A stretch of 64,000 bases of DNA from Piliocolobus tephrosceles (Eukaryota > Chordata > Mammalia > Primates > Cercopithecidae). A program made the translations under genes and the position numbers. This document shows positions 10,975 through 22,554 of the stretch, piece after piece (positions within the stretch are counted from its first letter, which is position 1; every line of letters starts with the position of its first letter). The notes beneath the pieces were generated by a model that was given only the letters and a program-made list of their open reading frames with translations, was not told where the DNA came from and did not search any database. The DNA lies in contig NC_045441.1 of assembly GCF_002776525.5 (NCBI RefSeq), positions 131,418,942 through 131,482,941 of the forward strand, written 5' to 3'.

Positions 10975-11991
10975 TTACATTTTGGCATGTTTTTGCAATC
11001 GCTGGTACCGGTTGTTCCTTTCCATGTTTAGGGCTTCCTTCAGGGTCTCTTGTAAGGCAGGCCTGGTGGTGACAAAATCTCTAAGCATTTGCTTATCTGT
11101 AAAGAATTTTATTTCTCCTTCACTTATGAAACTTAGTTTGGCTGGATATGAAATTCTGGGTTTAAAATTCTTTTTTTTAAGAACGTTGAATATTGGCCCC
11201 CACTCTCTTCTGGCTTGTAGAGTTTCTGCCGAGAGATCTGCTGTCAGTCTGATGGGCTTCCCTTTGTGGGTAACCCGACCTTTCTCTCTGGCTGCCCTTA
11301 AGATTTTTTCCTTCATTTCAACTTTGGTGAATCTGGCAATTATGTGTCTTGGAGTTGCTCTTCTGGAGGAGTATCTTTGTGGCGTTCTCTGTATTTCCTG
11401 AATTTGAATGTTGGCCTGCCCTGCTAGGTTGAGGAAGTTCTCCTGGATGATATCCTGTAGAGTGTTTTCCAATTTGGTTCCATTTTCCCCCTCACTTTCA
11501 GGCACCCCAATCAGACGTAGATTTGGTCTTTTTACATAATCCCATACTTCTTGCAGGCTTTGTTCATTTCTTTTTCTTCTTTTTTCTTTTGGTTTCTCTT
11601 CTCGCTTCATTTCATTCATTTGATCCTCAATCGCTGATACTCTTTCTTCCAGTTGATCGAGTCGGTTACTGAAGCTTGTGCATTTGTCACGTATTTCTCG
11701 TGTCATGGTTTTCATCTCTGTCATTTCGTTTATGACCTTCTCTGCATTAATTAGTCTAGCTGTCAATTCTTCCACTCTTTTTTCAAGATTTTTAGTTTCT
11801 TTGCGCTGGGTACGTAATTCCTCCTTTAGCTCTGAGAGGTTTGATGGACTGAAGCCTTCTTCTCTCATCTCATCAAAATCATTCTCTGACCAACTTTGAT
11901 CCGTTGCTGGCGATGGGCTGTGCTCCTTTGCAGGAGGAGATGCGCTCTTATTTTTTGAATTTCCAGCTTTTCTGCCCTGCTTTTTCCCCAT
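10975..11991 (-). CDS. L1 ORF1: LINE-1 ORF1 RNA-binding protein, intact
   Basis: Open frame of 338 codons starting at MGKKQGRK, the canonical start and exact canonical length; an upstream in-frame ATG at 12012 would add seven residues and is not the usual start. ORF1p is a trimeric nucleic-acid chaperone that coats L1 RNA in the cytoplasm. Charged, heptad-like sequence (residues about 50-150) fits the coiled coil, followed by the RRM and C-terminal domain with the conserved 'RRATPRHIIARF' stretch. No stop or frameshift is seen. It is followed after 63 nt by ORF2. An intact ORF1 in an element with good target-site duplications indicates a fairly young insertion. It has no role in the TRB locus itself. 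Confidence 0.93.
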   Translation of the reverse strand: MGKKQGRKAGNSKNKSASPPAKEHSPSPATDQSWSENDFDEMREEGFSPSNLSELKEELRTQRKETKNLEKRVEELTARLINAEKVINEMTEMKTMTREIRDKCTSFSNRLDQLEERVSAIEDQMNEMKREEKPKEKRRKRNEQSLQEVWDYVKRPNLRLIGVPESEGENGTKLENTLQDIIQENFLNLAGQANIQIQEIQRTPQRYSSRRATPRHIIARFTKVEMKEKILRAAREKGRVTHKGKPIRLTADLSAETLQARREWGPIFNVLKKKNFKPRISYPAKLSFISEGEIKFFTDKQMLRDFVTTRPALQETLKEALNMERNNRYQRLQKHAKM

Positions 11992-13006
11992 CTTTGTGGT
12001 TTTATCTGTCACTGGTCTTTGATGATGGTGACGTACTGATGGGGTTTTGATATAGGTGTCCTTCTTGTTTGATAGTTTTCCTTCTGACAGTCAGGACCCT
12101 CAGCTATAGGTCTGTTGGAGATTGCTTGAGGTCCACTCCAGACCCTGTTTGCCTGGGTATCAACAGCAGAGGTTGCAGAAGATAGAATATTGCTGAACAG
12201 CGAGTGCACCTGTCTGATTCTTGCTTTGGAAGCTTCCTCTCAGGGGTGTACTCCACCCTGTGAGGTGTGGGGTGTCAGACTGCCCCTAGTGGGGGATGTC
12301 TCCCAGTTAGGCTACTCAGGGGTCAGGGACCCACTTGAGCAGGCAGACTGCCCCTTCTCAGATCTCAACCTCCGTGTTGGGAGATCCACTGCTCTCTTCA
12401 AAGCTGTCAGACAGAGTCGTTCGCGTTTCACAGGCTTCTGCTCCTTTAGCTGAGCCCTGTCCCCAGAGGCGCAGTCTACAGAGACAGGCAGGTTTCCTTG
12501 AGCTGCTGTGAGCTCCACCCAGTTCGAGCTTCCCAGCGGCTTTATTTACCTACTTAAGCCTCAGCGATGGCGGGCGCCCCTCCCCCAGCCTCGCTGCTGC
12601 CTTGCGGTTAGATTGCAGCAGACTGCTGTGTTAGCAAGGAGAGAGGCTCTGTGGGCGTGGGACCCTCCCGGCCAGGTGTGGGATATAATCTCCGGTGTGC
12701 CGGTGTTACAGCACAGTATTGGGGTGGGAGTTACCCGATTTTCCAGGTGTTGTGTGTCTCAGTTCCCCTGGCTAGGAAAAGGGACTCCCTTCCCTCTCGC
12801 GCTTCCCAGGTGAGGCGATGCCTCGCCCTGCTTCAGCTCTCGCTGGTCGGGCTGCAGCAGCTGACCAGCACCGATTGTCCGGCACTCCCGAGTGAGATGA
12901 CCCCAGTACCTCAGTTGAAAATGCAGAAATCGCCGGTCTTCTGTGTCGCTTGCGCTGGGAGATGGAGACTGAAGCTGTTCCTATTCGGCCATCTTGCTCC
13001 GCCCCC
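11992..13006 (-). promoter_or_regulatory. LINE-1 5' UTR with internal promoter
   Basis: GC-rich leader of the LINE-1 running up to its first base at about 13006. A YY1-type site (GCCATCTT on the + strand, 12988-12995) stands at the 5' end as in other primate L1s. L1PA 5' UTRs are known also to hold an antisense promoter; here that would fire rightward toward TRBV5-1. That activity is inferred from the family. Confidence 0.85.
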
Positions 13007-13018
13007 GATGCTATATAT
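13007..13018. repeat. Right target-site duplication of the LINE-1
   Basis: GATGCTATATAT follows the first base of the L1 5' UTR and matches the copy at 6615. Confidence 0.85.
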
Positions 13019-13342
13019 TTTTAAAATTTCAACCTTTATTTTAGATACAGGGGGTACATATGCAGGTTTGTTACTTGGATATATTGTACCCAGGTAATGA
13101 GCATAGTATCCAATAGGTAGTTTTTCAACCCATGCCTCCTTCTCCACTCCTCCCTCTAGTAATCCACAATGTCTATTCTTTGCATGTTTATGTCCATGTG
13201 TGCTCAACTTACAAGTGAGAGTATGCATGTATTTGGTTTTCTGTTCCCAATATATGGAAACTATAATGAATTTAGACAAATCAACAAGCAAAAAACAAGT
13301 AACCCCATTTAAAGATGGGCAAAGGACATGAACACTTTTCAA
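13019..13342 (-). mobile_element. Older L1 3' fragment with inverted end
   Basis: Bases 13019-13258 are an L1 3' end read on the minus strand. From about 13260 the sequence switches to L1 ORF2 tail in the plus orientation ('caagcaaaaaacaag', 'gggcaaaggacatgaac'). Such a 5' inversion is typical of twin-primed L1 insertions. Confidence 0.7.
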
Positions 13343-13830
13343 GTGATAATATTTTTAATGGCACTCCTTAATTCCCAATTTTTCTTGCTTTCACATTTAC
13401 ATAGGAATACAGTTTAATTTGGTATATTTAAAATGTATCCTAAAATTTTGCTAGACTCATTTATTATTTCTGGTAGGATTTTGTACACTGTTTAGGGTTT
13501 TCCACATAGGTGCCTGGGTCCTCTGTGAATAAAGACTGTTTAACATCATCCCCTACCCTCTGTGCTTTGCTAGGAACTCCATGGCCATGTTGAAAAGAAG
13601 GGATGAGGATGGGCATCCTGTTCTTCTTCCTAATCTTTGGGAAAAAACATTCAGTCATTTTTTCAGTTTTTGACCATTAAGTATGATATTAGCTGTAGAT
13701 GTTCCATGAATGCCTTTTATAAGGTAGAGGACTTTTGTTGTTGTTGTTGTTGTTCCTACTTTGTTAAGAATTTTTAATCAGAACTTTGAATTTTTGTGAA
13801 ATAATTTTTCTATATCTATTAAGATGATTA
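13343..13830 (-). mobile_element. Ancient L1 ORF2 fragment, left part
   Basis: Diverged L1 ORF2 DNA on the minus strand with frequent stops. It appears to continue at 16735-17390 after later insertions. A GTT microsatellite lies at 13734-13755. Confidence 0.65.
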
Positions 13831-13841
13831 TAAATTTTTTT

Positions 13842-13942
13842 ATTATTGTACTTTAAGTTCTAGGGTACATGTGCACAACGTGCAGGTTTGTTACATATGT
13901 ATACTTGTGCCATCTTACATATGTATACTTGTGCCATGTTGG
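13842..13942 (-). mobile_element. Very short L1 3'-end insertion
   Basis: About 100 bp of L1 3' end ('tactttaagttctagggtac') flanked by GATTATAAA at 13826 and 13943, a plausible target-site duplication. An internal 'ttacatatgtatacttgtgccat' stretch is tandemly doubled. Confidence 0.65.
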
Positions 13943-13951
13943 TGATTATAA

Positions 13952-16734
13952 AAATTTTTTTCTTTCCAAGTTCTATTTTAGTTTTAAGGGCTACATGTGC
14001 AGGTTTGTTACATGGGTAAACTGCATGTCATGGGTATTTTGTATCCAGATAATTTTGCCACCCAAGTAATCTGTTTAATACCCAATTGATAGTTTTTTTA
14101 ATCCCTACCTTCCTCTCACCCCCCACCTTTCTGTAAGCCCCAGTGTCTACTGTTCCTTTGTTTGTGTCTCTGTGTGCTCAATGTTTGGCTCCCACTTATA
14201 AGTGAGAACACGTGTGGTATCTGGATTTCTGTTCCTGGATTAGTTCACTTAGGATAATGTCCTCCAACTCTCTCTATGTTGCTGAAGTGAACATGTTCTT
14301 GCTCTTTTTATGGATGCATAGTATTTCATGGTGTATATGTAGCACATTTTCTTTATCCAGTCCACACTGATGGGCATTGAGGTTGATTCTATGTCTTTGC
14401 TATTGTGAATAGTGCTGCATTGAACATCGTGTGCATGTATCTTTATGGTAGAGTGATCTGTATTTCTTTTGGCATATTAATTGGAATACTGGGCCAAATG
14501 GTAGGATTTTTTGTTGTTGTGTTGTTTGAAAAATCTCCAGACTACTTTCTACAGCAGTTGAACTCATTTACATTCCCACCAACAATGTATAAGCTTTCCA
14601 TTTTCTCTGCAATCTTGCCAGCATCTGTTATATTTTTACTTTTTAATAACAGTTATTCTAACTGGTGTAAGATGGTATCTCATGGTGGTTTTCATTTTCA
14701 TTTTTCCTACTGACTAGTTATATTGAACATTTTTTTCATAGGCTTGTTGGCCTCATGCATTTCTTCTTTTGAAAAGTGTCTATTCATGTCCTTTGCCCAT
14801 TTTTTTTTTTTTTTTTTTTTTTTTTGTCTTTTTTGAGACAGAATCTTGCTCTGTTGCTCAGGCTGGAGTGCAGTGGCGTGATCTGAGCTCACTGGAAGCT
14901 CCTCCTCCTGGGTTCATGCCATTCTCCTGCCTCAGCCTTCCAAGTAGCTGTGACTATAGGCACCTGCCACCACCCCTGGCTAATTTTTGGTATTTTTAGC
15001 AGAGAGAGCATTTCACCATGTTAGCCAGGATGGTCTCGATCTCCTAATCTTGTGATCTGCCCCCCTCGGCCTCCCACAGTGCTGGGATTACAGGCGTGAG
15101 CCACTGTGCCCGGCCATCCTTTCCCCGTTTTTTAATGGAGATGTTTGTTTTTTTGCTTGTTAATTTGTTTAAGCTTTTAATAGATTCTGGATATTAGACC
15201 TTTGTCGGATACATAGATTGCAAATATTTTCTCCAATTCTGTAGGTTGTGTGTTTAGTCTGTTTGTAGTTTCTTTAGCTGTGTAGAAACTCTTTAGTTTA
15301 ATTAGGTCCCATTTGTCAAACTTTGTTTTTGTTGCCATTGCTTTTGGAGTCTTCATCATTAAATCTTGCCAGGTCCTATGTCCAGAATGGTATTTCCTAG
15401 GTTTTTTTTTTTTTTTTTTCCCCTTGAGTTGTTTTAGTTTTAGGTTTTACATTCATGTCTTTGATCAATCTTGAGTTGACTTTTGTATATAGTAAAAGAC
15501 AGGCGTCCAGTTTCAACCTTCTGCATGTGCTAGCCAGTTTTCCCAGCATTATTTGTAGAGTAGGGAGTCCCTTCCACATTGCCTGTTATTGTTGGCTTTG
15601 TTATTGTTGGTTTTAGGTAGATGGCTTTATTTCTGGTTCTCTAACCTGTTCCATGGGTCTATGTGTCTGTTTTTGTACTAGTATTATGCTGATTTGGTTA
15701 CTGTGACCTTGTAGTATAGTTTGAAGTTGGGTAGTGTGATGCCTCCAGCTTTGTTCTTTTTGCTCAGCGCTGCTTTGGCCACTCGGGATTTTTTTTTTTT
15801 TTTTTTTTTGGTTCCAAATGAATTTAAAAATTTTTTCCTAATTCTGTGAAAAGTGACATTAGGAGCTTGATAGGAATAGCGTTGAATCTGTAAATTGCTG
15901 TGGGCATTGTGGCCATTTTAACAATATTGATTCTTCCTGTCCATGAGCATGGAATGGTCTTTCAATTTTTGTGTGTTGCCTCTGATATTTTTCAGCAGTG
16001 TTTTACAATTTTCATTGTAGATGTCTTTCACCTCTCTGGTTAGCTGTTTTACTAGGTGTATTTTTTGTTGTTGCTATTATATGAATGGGATTGCATTCTT
16101 GATTTGCCTCTTAGCTTGGATGTTCTGATGTATAGAAATAGTGCTGATTTCTGTGCATTGATTTTGTATCCTTGAACTCTGCTAAAGTAATTTTTTCTGA
16201 CCTAGGAGCATTTGGGTAAAGACCATAGGGTTTTTTAGGTATAGATAGGTATAGACAGTTTGACTTCCTCTCTTCCTGTTTGAATGTCTTCTATTTCTTT
16301 CTCTTGTGTGATTGCTCTTGCTATGTCTGCCACTGCTGTGTCGATTGGGAAGGGTGAGAATGAGCATCCTTGTCTTGTTCACAGGAATGCTTCCAGCTTT
16401 TGCTGCTTCAGTGTGTTATTAGTTGTGGTATGTCATAGATAGCTCTTAATATTTTGAAGTATGTACTTTCAATGCCTGGTTTGTTGAAGGGGTTTTAACA
16501 TGAAGGAATGTTTAATCTTATCAAAAGCCTTTTCTGTGTTTATTGAGGTGATCATCTGGGTTTGTTTTTAGTTCTGTTTATGTGGTGAATCACATTTGTT
16601 GATCTGTGTATGTTGAACCAACCTTGCAACCCAGGAATGAAGCCTACTTGATTGTGGTAGATAAACTTTTTGATGTGCTGCTGGATACAGTTTGCCAATA
16701 TTTTGTTAAAAATTTTCGCATCGAATTAAATAAT
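13952..16734 (-). mobile_element. 5'-truncated L1 (3' half), degenerate
   Basis: L1 3' UTR and the C-terminal part of ORF2 on the minus strand, with many stops and frameshifts; short frames at 15177-15359 and 15397-15579 still read L1-like peptide. A younger Alu splits it at 14801-15115. Similarity ends near 16734, where older L1 DNA resumes. Confidence 0.8.
14801..15115 (-). mobile_element. Alu inside L1
   Basis: Complete reverse-strand Alu with a long T run and ending 'cactgtgcccggcc'. Similar bases on both sides ('tcctttgcccat' and 'tcctttccccg') are the likely target duplication within the L1. Confidence 0.88.
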
Positions 16735-17390
16735 TTTTAAATATGGTGACTTACATTCATTGCTTTTTAAATATAGAACCAATTATGCATTCCTGGGGCA
16801 AATCTCACCTACTGATTGGATATTAATCTTTTTGTACACTGTGAGTTAAATTTACTTTATTTTTGTTAAGGATTTTTGCTTCTATGTTAATATTAGTACT
16901 ATTTATTCCTTACAATTTGTAAATTGATAAACTTGGTCAATTTCATCAATAAAGTAAGCTGGGTCTGGAGTTTTCTTTCTGGAAAAGCTTTTAATTATTA
17001 TGAGTTCAATTTTTAAAACTACATCTTTGTGTATTTTTTAATATCCCTACAGACATTCAAGTTATCTACTTCTTTTTGAGTAATTGTGTTTCTTGGGGAA
17101 TTTGTTTATTTTGTCTGCTGTTGAATTTATTGGCAAATATTAATCTTTCATTGGAGTTCTAATTTGCACTTCTCTAAGGATTAATGATGTTGAGTACATT
17201 TTAATGTTTTTATTACCATTTGCAGATGTCTTTTTCATATACCTATTAATGCTTTTGCCCAGTTCTAAAAGTTAAATTATATATCTTTTATATTGATTTA
17301 TAGGAATCCTTTATATAATCTGGATACAGGATTCTAGTCCAATATGTGTATTGTGAAACTTTTTCCTCGGTCTGAAAATCTTCCTTTCCA
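16735..17390 (-). mobile_element. Ancient L1 ORF2 fragment, right part
   Basis: Diverged L1 DNA that appears to continue the fragment ending at 13830. It contains no usable open frame. Confidence 0.55.
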
Positions 17391-18639
17391 CTTTCTTGAT
17401 GGTACCTGAACACAATCCCTATGAAATGAGAGTACCCTTCTTTCTCCTTTTATGTTTTCTCTCTACCTTCACCCTTATCAGTATTAGGCAGGTAATTAAT
17501 TCAGTCAGATTGAGATATGTAAAGGGTTCTAGCTAGTCCTCGCAACACTGGCTTGGATATACCTCTAATCTCCAATCAACAAGAGACCATTTTGCCAGCT
17601 CAGAAGCTACCCCTGCTATGTATTCTACCTTGAGTAGACCTTAAATGTGCACCTCCCACTCTCTCCATAATACATATGGCAGAATGGCAATGGATCCTTC
17701 TTTTGGCAGACTTTCCACAATGCATGGAGCTATGCCTATCCAAGCACATCTCTGCAGGGACTAAGGATGGGGTGAATAACTGAGTCAGCGTTCCTGCTTC
17801 TTGCTTGTGAGTTTTCCCCAGTAAATCTTGTTTTATGTGTATATTGCGCAGGGCTAGTGTTATCTACATGTCCCTTTATATGATTGTGCTCTCACAGAAT
17901 TCTGAGGCTGGAAGGAGCAAACAAGAGTTCTCATAAAGAGAAATGTAATCACCTCTAGAAAGAAGCACATGCTAATGGCTTTGGAGTTTCTGTGAAGGAA
18001 GGGTTTCCTCCTGCCTTAGAGGGTGGGAAAAGTGGGCAATGTCTTCACCAAGTCAGCAACACTAGATTTCAGCCAGAGGCAGAAGTGGGGTTCTATGATA
18101 ATGCCCAATCGTGGTTATAGAGGGGCTACATGAGCAAGGCCCGAGGTGAAAATGGAGGCATTTGGGCTGAAATTCTATAAATTGAAGTAAGAGGGAAAAC
18201 CCAGTACACATTCCAATGGAAAATGCAGCTCCCTAATATTGTGCTTTCAACTTAGATTCTCTCATCTGTAATTACTCCACACACTTTCTCAAATCATTAA
18301 CACAACTGTGTGCCAGGTAATCATTTAGCCCCTTTGCTTGGTACAAGGTAGCCATGCTCTCTACTTAGCTCCCTATTTTTCTCTGGGAAGCTTTTCCTGA
18401 GACCTGCAGTCACCATGCTTCTCAGACTTCTCTCTTTCTTATTGTCCTTTCCATTTATATTTTAACTTTAATTGTAGTTTATTTGATTAACATCTGACAT
18501 TTCTGTGTTTCTCTTTTACTTATTTGACCTCACTTAATGATAACCCAGGTAACTGGGCAGCTGCTGCTAATCAAGTTATATTTTCTGGGGTTACATTGGT
18601 TACTCTTTCCTCTAAAGTTTCTATCTCTGTAAAACTTGT
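17391..18639. other. Intergenic, unassigned
   Basis: About 1.2 kb with no V segment, RSS or long open frame. I recognise no repeat family with confidence, and no copy of it is seen elsewhere in the window. Confidence 0.5.
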
Positions 18640-18933
18640 CTTTTATTGAAACAGCGTCTAACTCTGTCACCCAGGCTAGAGTACAGTGGTGCAATTGTGG
18701 CTCACTGCAGCCTCGACCTCTGAGATTCAAGGAATCCTCCCACCTCAGCCTCCCAAGTAGCTATGACTACAGGCACACACCACCACCACTCCTTAACTTT
18801 TTTGTTTACATTTTTGGTAGAGATGAGGTCTTGCTATGTTGCCAGTTTTCTCTCAAACTCTTGAACTCTGGTAATCCTCCCGCCTTTACCTCCCAAAGTG
18901 CTGGGAATACAGGTATGAGCCACAGCGCCTGGC
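18640..18933 (-). mobile_element. Old Alu
   Basis: Reverse-strand Alu, diverged, with 'gtcacccaggctagagtacagtgg' and 'gtgctgggaatacagg' blocks. Just right of it the similarity to the TRBV5-2 upstream region (about 54300) resumes. Confidence 0.85.
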
Positions 18934-19446
18934 TCCTGCTATTGATATCTAAAATTTAAATGTAGATCAGATTGTCTCCACGCAAGGAGGAAGGCAGACA
19001 AGGCAGAGCTTAACCAATGTCCACGGTTTGTTTTCTCACTGCAGTCTTGGGCTCACCATTCATCTCTTCATACTCTGGCCCCAAATAGCTTCAGTCTTCC
19101 CAGAAGATTCTCATGGTTTTCAGTTTGTTTCTGGTTTCTTAGTTATATCTTGTCTGATCAGGCTTCCCTGGGAAAGGAGCCAGGAGATGCTACCAGTTTG
19201 CAATTTTATGGGGAGTCAGATCGAGTGCTCTGGTATTTCACACATCTTTATAATATTATCTAAGCCTTCTCTTCTCTGAAATATAATGGCTATTCATCAT
19301 GGGATATGAGGCATCTCAGAAGCAATCTAGATATCTGTTTTGTTTCTTTTTCTAGTAAAGAATTGACCAGTATTCTAGCAATTTTATTTAGTTGAATCAG
19401 AAAAATTTTAGGCATTCCTTTTAAAGCAAAAAATACATAGTTTTTA

Positions 19447-19766
19447 GGCCGGGCGCGGCGGCTCAAGCCTGTAATCCCAGCACTTTGGGAGGCCGAGACG
19501 GGCAGATCACGAGGTCAGAAGGTCGAGACCATCCTGCCTAACCCGGTGAAACTCCGTCTCTACTAAAAAACACAAAAAAACTAGCCGGGCAAAGTGGCGG
19601 GTGCCTGTAGTCCCAGCTACTCGGGAGGCTGAGGCAGGAGAATGGTGTGAACCCGGGAGGCGGAGCTTGTAGTGAGCTGAGATCCGGCCACTGCACTTCA
19701 GCCTGGGGGACACAGCGAGACTCCGTCTCAAAAAAAGAAAAAAGAAAAAAAAAAACAAAAAAACAT
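19447..19766 (+). mobile_element. Young AluY with Old World monkey-type variants
   Basis: Forward Alu starting 'ggccgggcgcggcggctcaa' and carrying 'gagctgagatccggccactg', which I associate with cercopithecid AluY subfamilies. The flanks repeat 'acatagttttt' (19434 and about 19763) as target duplication. It is absent at the paralogous site near 54780, so it inserted after the duplication. Confidence 0.9.
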
Positions 19767-20003
19767 AGTTTTTCTTAACGTGACTTCTACTGATAGTTTA
19801 TATTTTTATGATTTTGCGTAGTAGCTTTACCTTCCCTAGGATCAGAAACCACATCAGACAATCAGCTTCTCTTATGAAAGGTTTTGGAGAGTTAGGTATG
19901 CAGAAAATCCATAAAAAGTATTAAGTTGTAGAACACTACCATCTGAACTTGAGAGAATTTTAACTGGTTTATATCCATGAATACTCCCACAGTGGGGTAT
20001 TTT

Positions 20004-20312
20004 CTTTTTTCTTTTTTTTTTTTTTTTTTTTGAGGCAGAGTCTCGCTCCGTCGCCCAGGCTGGAGTGCAGTGGCCGGATCTCAGCTCACTGCAAGCTCCG
20101 CCTCCCGGGTTTACGCCATTCTCCTGCCTCGGCCTCCCGAGTAGCTGGGACTACAGGCGCCCACCACCGCACCCGGCTAATTTTTTGTATTTTTAGTAGA
20201 GACGGGGTTTCACTGTGTTAGCCAGGATGGTCTCGATCTCCTGACCTCTTGATCCGCCCGTCTCGGCCCCCCAAAGTGCTGGGATTACAGGCTTGAGCCA
20301 CCGCGCCTGGCC
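20004..20312 (-). mobile_element. Young AluY, reverse
   Basis: Reverse-strand Alu with 'gtggccggatctcagctcac', the same diagnostic variant as the copy at 19447. Flanks 'cacagtggggtatttt' and 'cacagtagggtatttt' are the target duplication, with one difference. Confidence 0.9.
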
Positions 20313-22170
20313 CTCACAGTAGGGTATTTTTGTGATGGCATCTTAGAAGAGGTACTGGTTATTGATCATATCTCACTGGCACATTGGCTAGTGACTGCTA
20401 ATGTCAGATGCAGCTGGATTGGAACCTCTTCTCATTGATTTCTCATGGGGTCATTTGCCTTTGGACTTAAAAATCAAGAAATACTTCATAAGGACAGTAT
20501 CTAGATTTGCTCTATATATGTAACTATTATTAAAATTTGGTAACAGATATGTCAAATGTCGATATTTAAAGAAATTTGGATTGGAAATAAACTAAATCAG
20601 AAGTAGCAAGTGAAGGATAGTGGTTCTATAATGGAATCTGTCTTGGATTCTGTTTTCCCAAGTCTCATGTTTCTTTTTTAAATTCAGTCTGGCCTCTCCT
20701 TCTTAGCTTACTAAGTATAGAATCACAAATAGAAACTTAGAAATTTAATCATTTTCTGCACATATCTTTACTCATATATGGGAAAATGGGCAAGAGGATA
20801 TTGTCAGTGAAATCAGCAAAAAGAGGATTTCTAAAAGAGAGAATGTGGATGGGAAAGAAACAAATTCCCCAGCAGCATGGCAACAGTGGATATTGTTTTC
20901 TTTATTTTTGGATAAGCTGATTTGTTGGCACTCAGCACAGAGTGGTCTGAAAGGTCTGCTTCGAGCAAGCTGGCTGGAGTTATCACAGAAAAAAGAACTT
21001 TAATAATCAATCACCCACAAATCCCTGAGAGTCTGCCTGCAGTGAGGGAGACAGGATGACTTGGTGTGATTTCTGGCACAGTTCTTCCCGCAGCACACCT
21101 ACATGAACTAGGCCAGGTTTGCATCATCTCCTTCATCAGAATTTTCTCAAAGATAAAATTTCTTCTCTATCACTTTTCCCCTTTTTACAATGCAAAAAGT
21201 GATCTTGAAGGACATAAATTTTAAAATGTGGGGGCTTCTGTTAGTTCCCCTAGAGAAAAAGTATAATAGTCAAGATGGTGAAATTGTTCCTAATTTAAAC
21301 ATGTCCCATGCACCATGTTAGAAAGGCTGTATCCATCAGTTCAGACAGCCACAGCAAATAGCACAGACTGCATGGGTTAAACACAAATCTTTTTTTTTCT
21401 CACAACTCCAGAGTATGAAAAGGGGATGCCAGCATGCGGGTCTCTGGTGAGGGCCCTCCTCCTGGCTTGCAGAGCACCCTCTTCCAGTGGAATCCTCAAA
21501 TGGTGGAGAGAGAACAAGCCAGGCATCTGGTGTCTCATCCCAGAGGGCATTAATCATACTGGAGCAGAGCTCCACTTTTATAAGCTCATGTAAACATAGT
21601 TTTCTCTATAAAGACCCTATCATCAAATATTGTTTCCCTGGGGGTTGTATTTTGGAGGGACATAAATATTCAGTCGGTTAACAATGACAAAATCTTGGTT
21701 ACTGTGCAGTGGGCCACACGGGGGTGCTGTGGAACCACTGAGCTCCAAATGTCTCGAGTGTGCACAGAGCCAGGAGCCTGGGACACGGAGGGTTAAGGAG
21801 CAGCCTTGCTTGATGTTTGTGCTCACTAAATATGTGATGGCAGATACATAAAATTGCAGGTGTGCCTCTGTTCAGGGAGCCATGCACTTCAGCTCTGCGT
21901 GGGTTAGGAAGTCTCTGTGAACTTGCAAGGGAGAATGAAAACGGGCTGTCCCATGCTGGGATGGGACAACCTGCATGTCCCCGGCAGGGACAGACAGAGG
22001 AAAAACTGCCTGGAGGGAAAAGCAAAGGAACTTGGGGTGGGGGGGACATGCAGCCTAACCTCATTCCAGCTCAGAGCAGCCCAGTCCAGCCCCACATGGT
22101 ATGTGAGAGTATTTACAGCACAAAGCAGAGGTCTTGGATCAGGTAAGCCAGGGGCATAACAAGGAAGGCC
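20313..22170. other. Intergenic before TRBV5-1, missing from unit 2
   Basis: No gene is supported. Unit 2 jumps from the partner of about 19790 (near 54790) to the partner of about 22165 (near 54825), so some 2.4 kb is absent there, including the CTCF-like site at 21711. Bases 21330-21680 look like an old interspersed-repeat end ('cacaactccagagtatg', 'ggtctctggtgagggccc', 'gggacataaatattcagtc'); I cannot assign the family. Confidence 0.55.
21711..21729 (+). promoter_or_regulatory. CTCF-like element, degenerate copy upstream of TRBV5-1
   Basis: GGGCCACACGGGGGTGCTG is related to the CTCF core and to the copies at 25212, 39945 and 58915, about 0.95 kb before the TRBV5-1 start. It departs from consensus at several positions, so binding is uncertain. 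Confidence 0.35.
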
Positions 22171-22205
22171 GGGTGCATGGGAACCTGCAGAGATGACATC
22201 AGGGC

Positions 22206-22500
22206 AGTGACATCACAGCCTAACATCCGATCAGAGATGCGATGCCCAAAACCCCAGTTCTCAGAGGACCAGTATCCCTCACAGGGCGACATCTGACCAG
22301 CTCTGTCCCACCGGGCCATGGGCTCCAGGGACCTCTGATGGGAAGGCCTTTGTCTCTTGGGAGCAAGTGAATCCTTGACACAGGAGGGATGTCTCTGAAG
22401 CACCCCTCATCCAAGGCCCCCTCAGGCTCCCTCCTGTGTTCTTGCCCCAGCCTTTGTCTCCCTCCCTCACAGGCCCAGTGGATTCTGCTGTGCAGAACAG
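22206..22500 (+). pseudogene. Truncated V relic (promoter, leader, V-exon start) before TRBV5-1
   Basis: A broken V segment lies directly in front of TRBV5-1. It has a promoter decamer AGTGACATCA (22206-22215), a leader exon of the standard 49 nt (22318-22366, MGS start, stop at codon 7), a weakened donor (gcaagtgaat), an intron, and an acceptor ccctcacag. A few V-exon codons (22473-about 22500, PVDSAV) follow. It then runs straight into the TRBV5-1 promoter, so the rest of its V exon and RSS are gone. The same arrangement precedes the TRBV5 pseudogene at 54844-55130, so the truncation predates the duplication. It cannot encode a receptor, but its promoter decamer is intact. Confidence 0.8.
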
Positions 22501-22544
22501 AGAGCAGTGGACCTCAGGAGGCCTGCACGGGGAGGACATCGGAC

Positions 22545-22554
22545 AGTGACATCA
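22545..22554 (+). promoter_or_regulatory. TRBV promoter decamer of TRBV5-1
   Basis: AGTGACATCA, about 110 bp upstream of the leader, the standard distance. It is the second identical decamer within 350 bp; the first belongs to the relic at 22206. Confidence 0.85.

Larger units (their letters stand above)
6644..13006 (-). mobile_element. L1: Full-length LINE-1 (L1PA type), nearly intact
   Basis: A complete LINE-1 on the minus strand: 5' UTR (about 11992-13006), ORF1 (10975-11991), a 63-nt spacer, ORF2 (7083-10911, one frameshift), 3' UTR and poly(A) at 6644. It is flanked by target-site duplications GATGCTATATAT at 6615 and 13007, and the 5' end shows the usual GGGGGCGGAGCAAGATGG. The span is 6.36 kb. 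Removing the artificial N gap and its duplicated flank (211 bp) gives about 6.15 kb, the expected full length. It inserted next to an older L1 fragment at 13019. Its sense transcript runs away from TRBV5-1. Confidence 0.95.
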
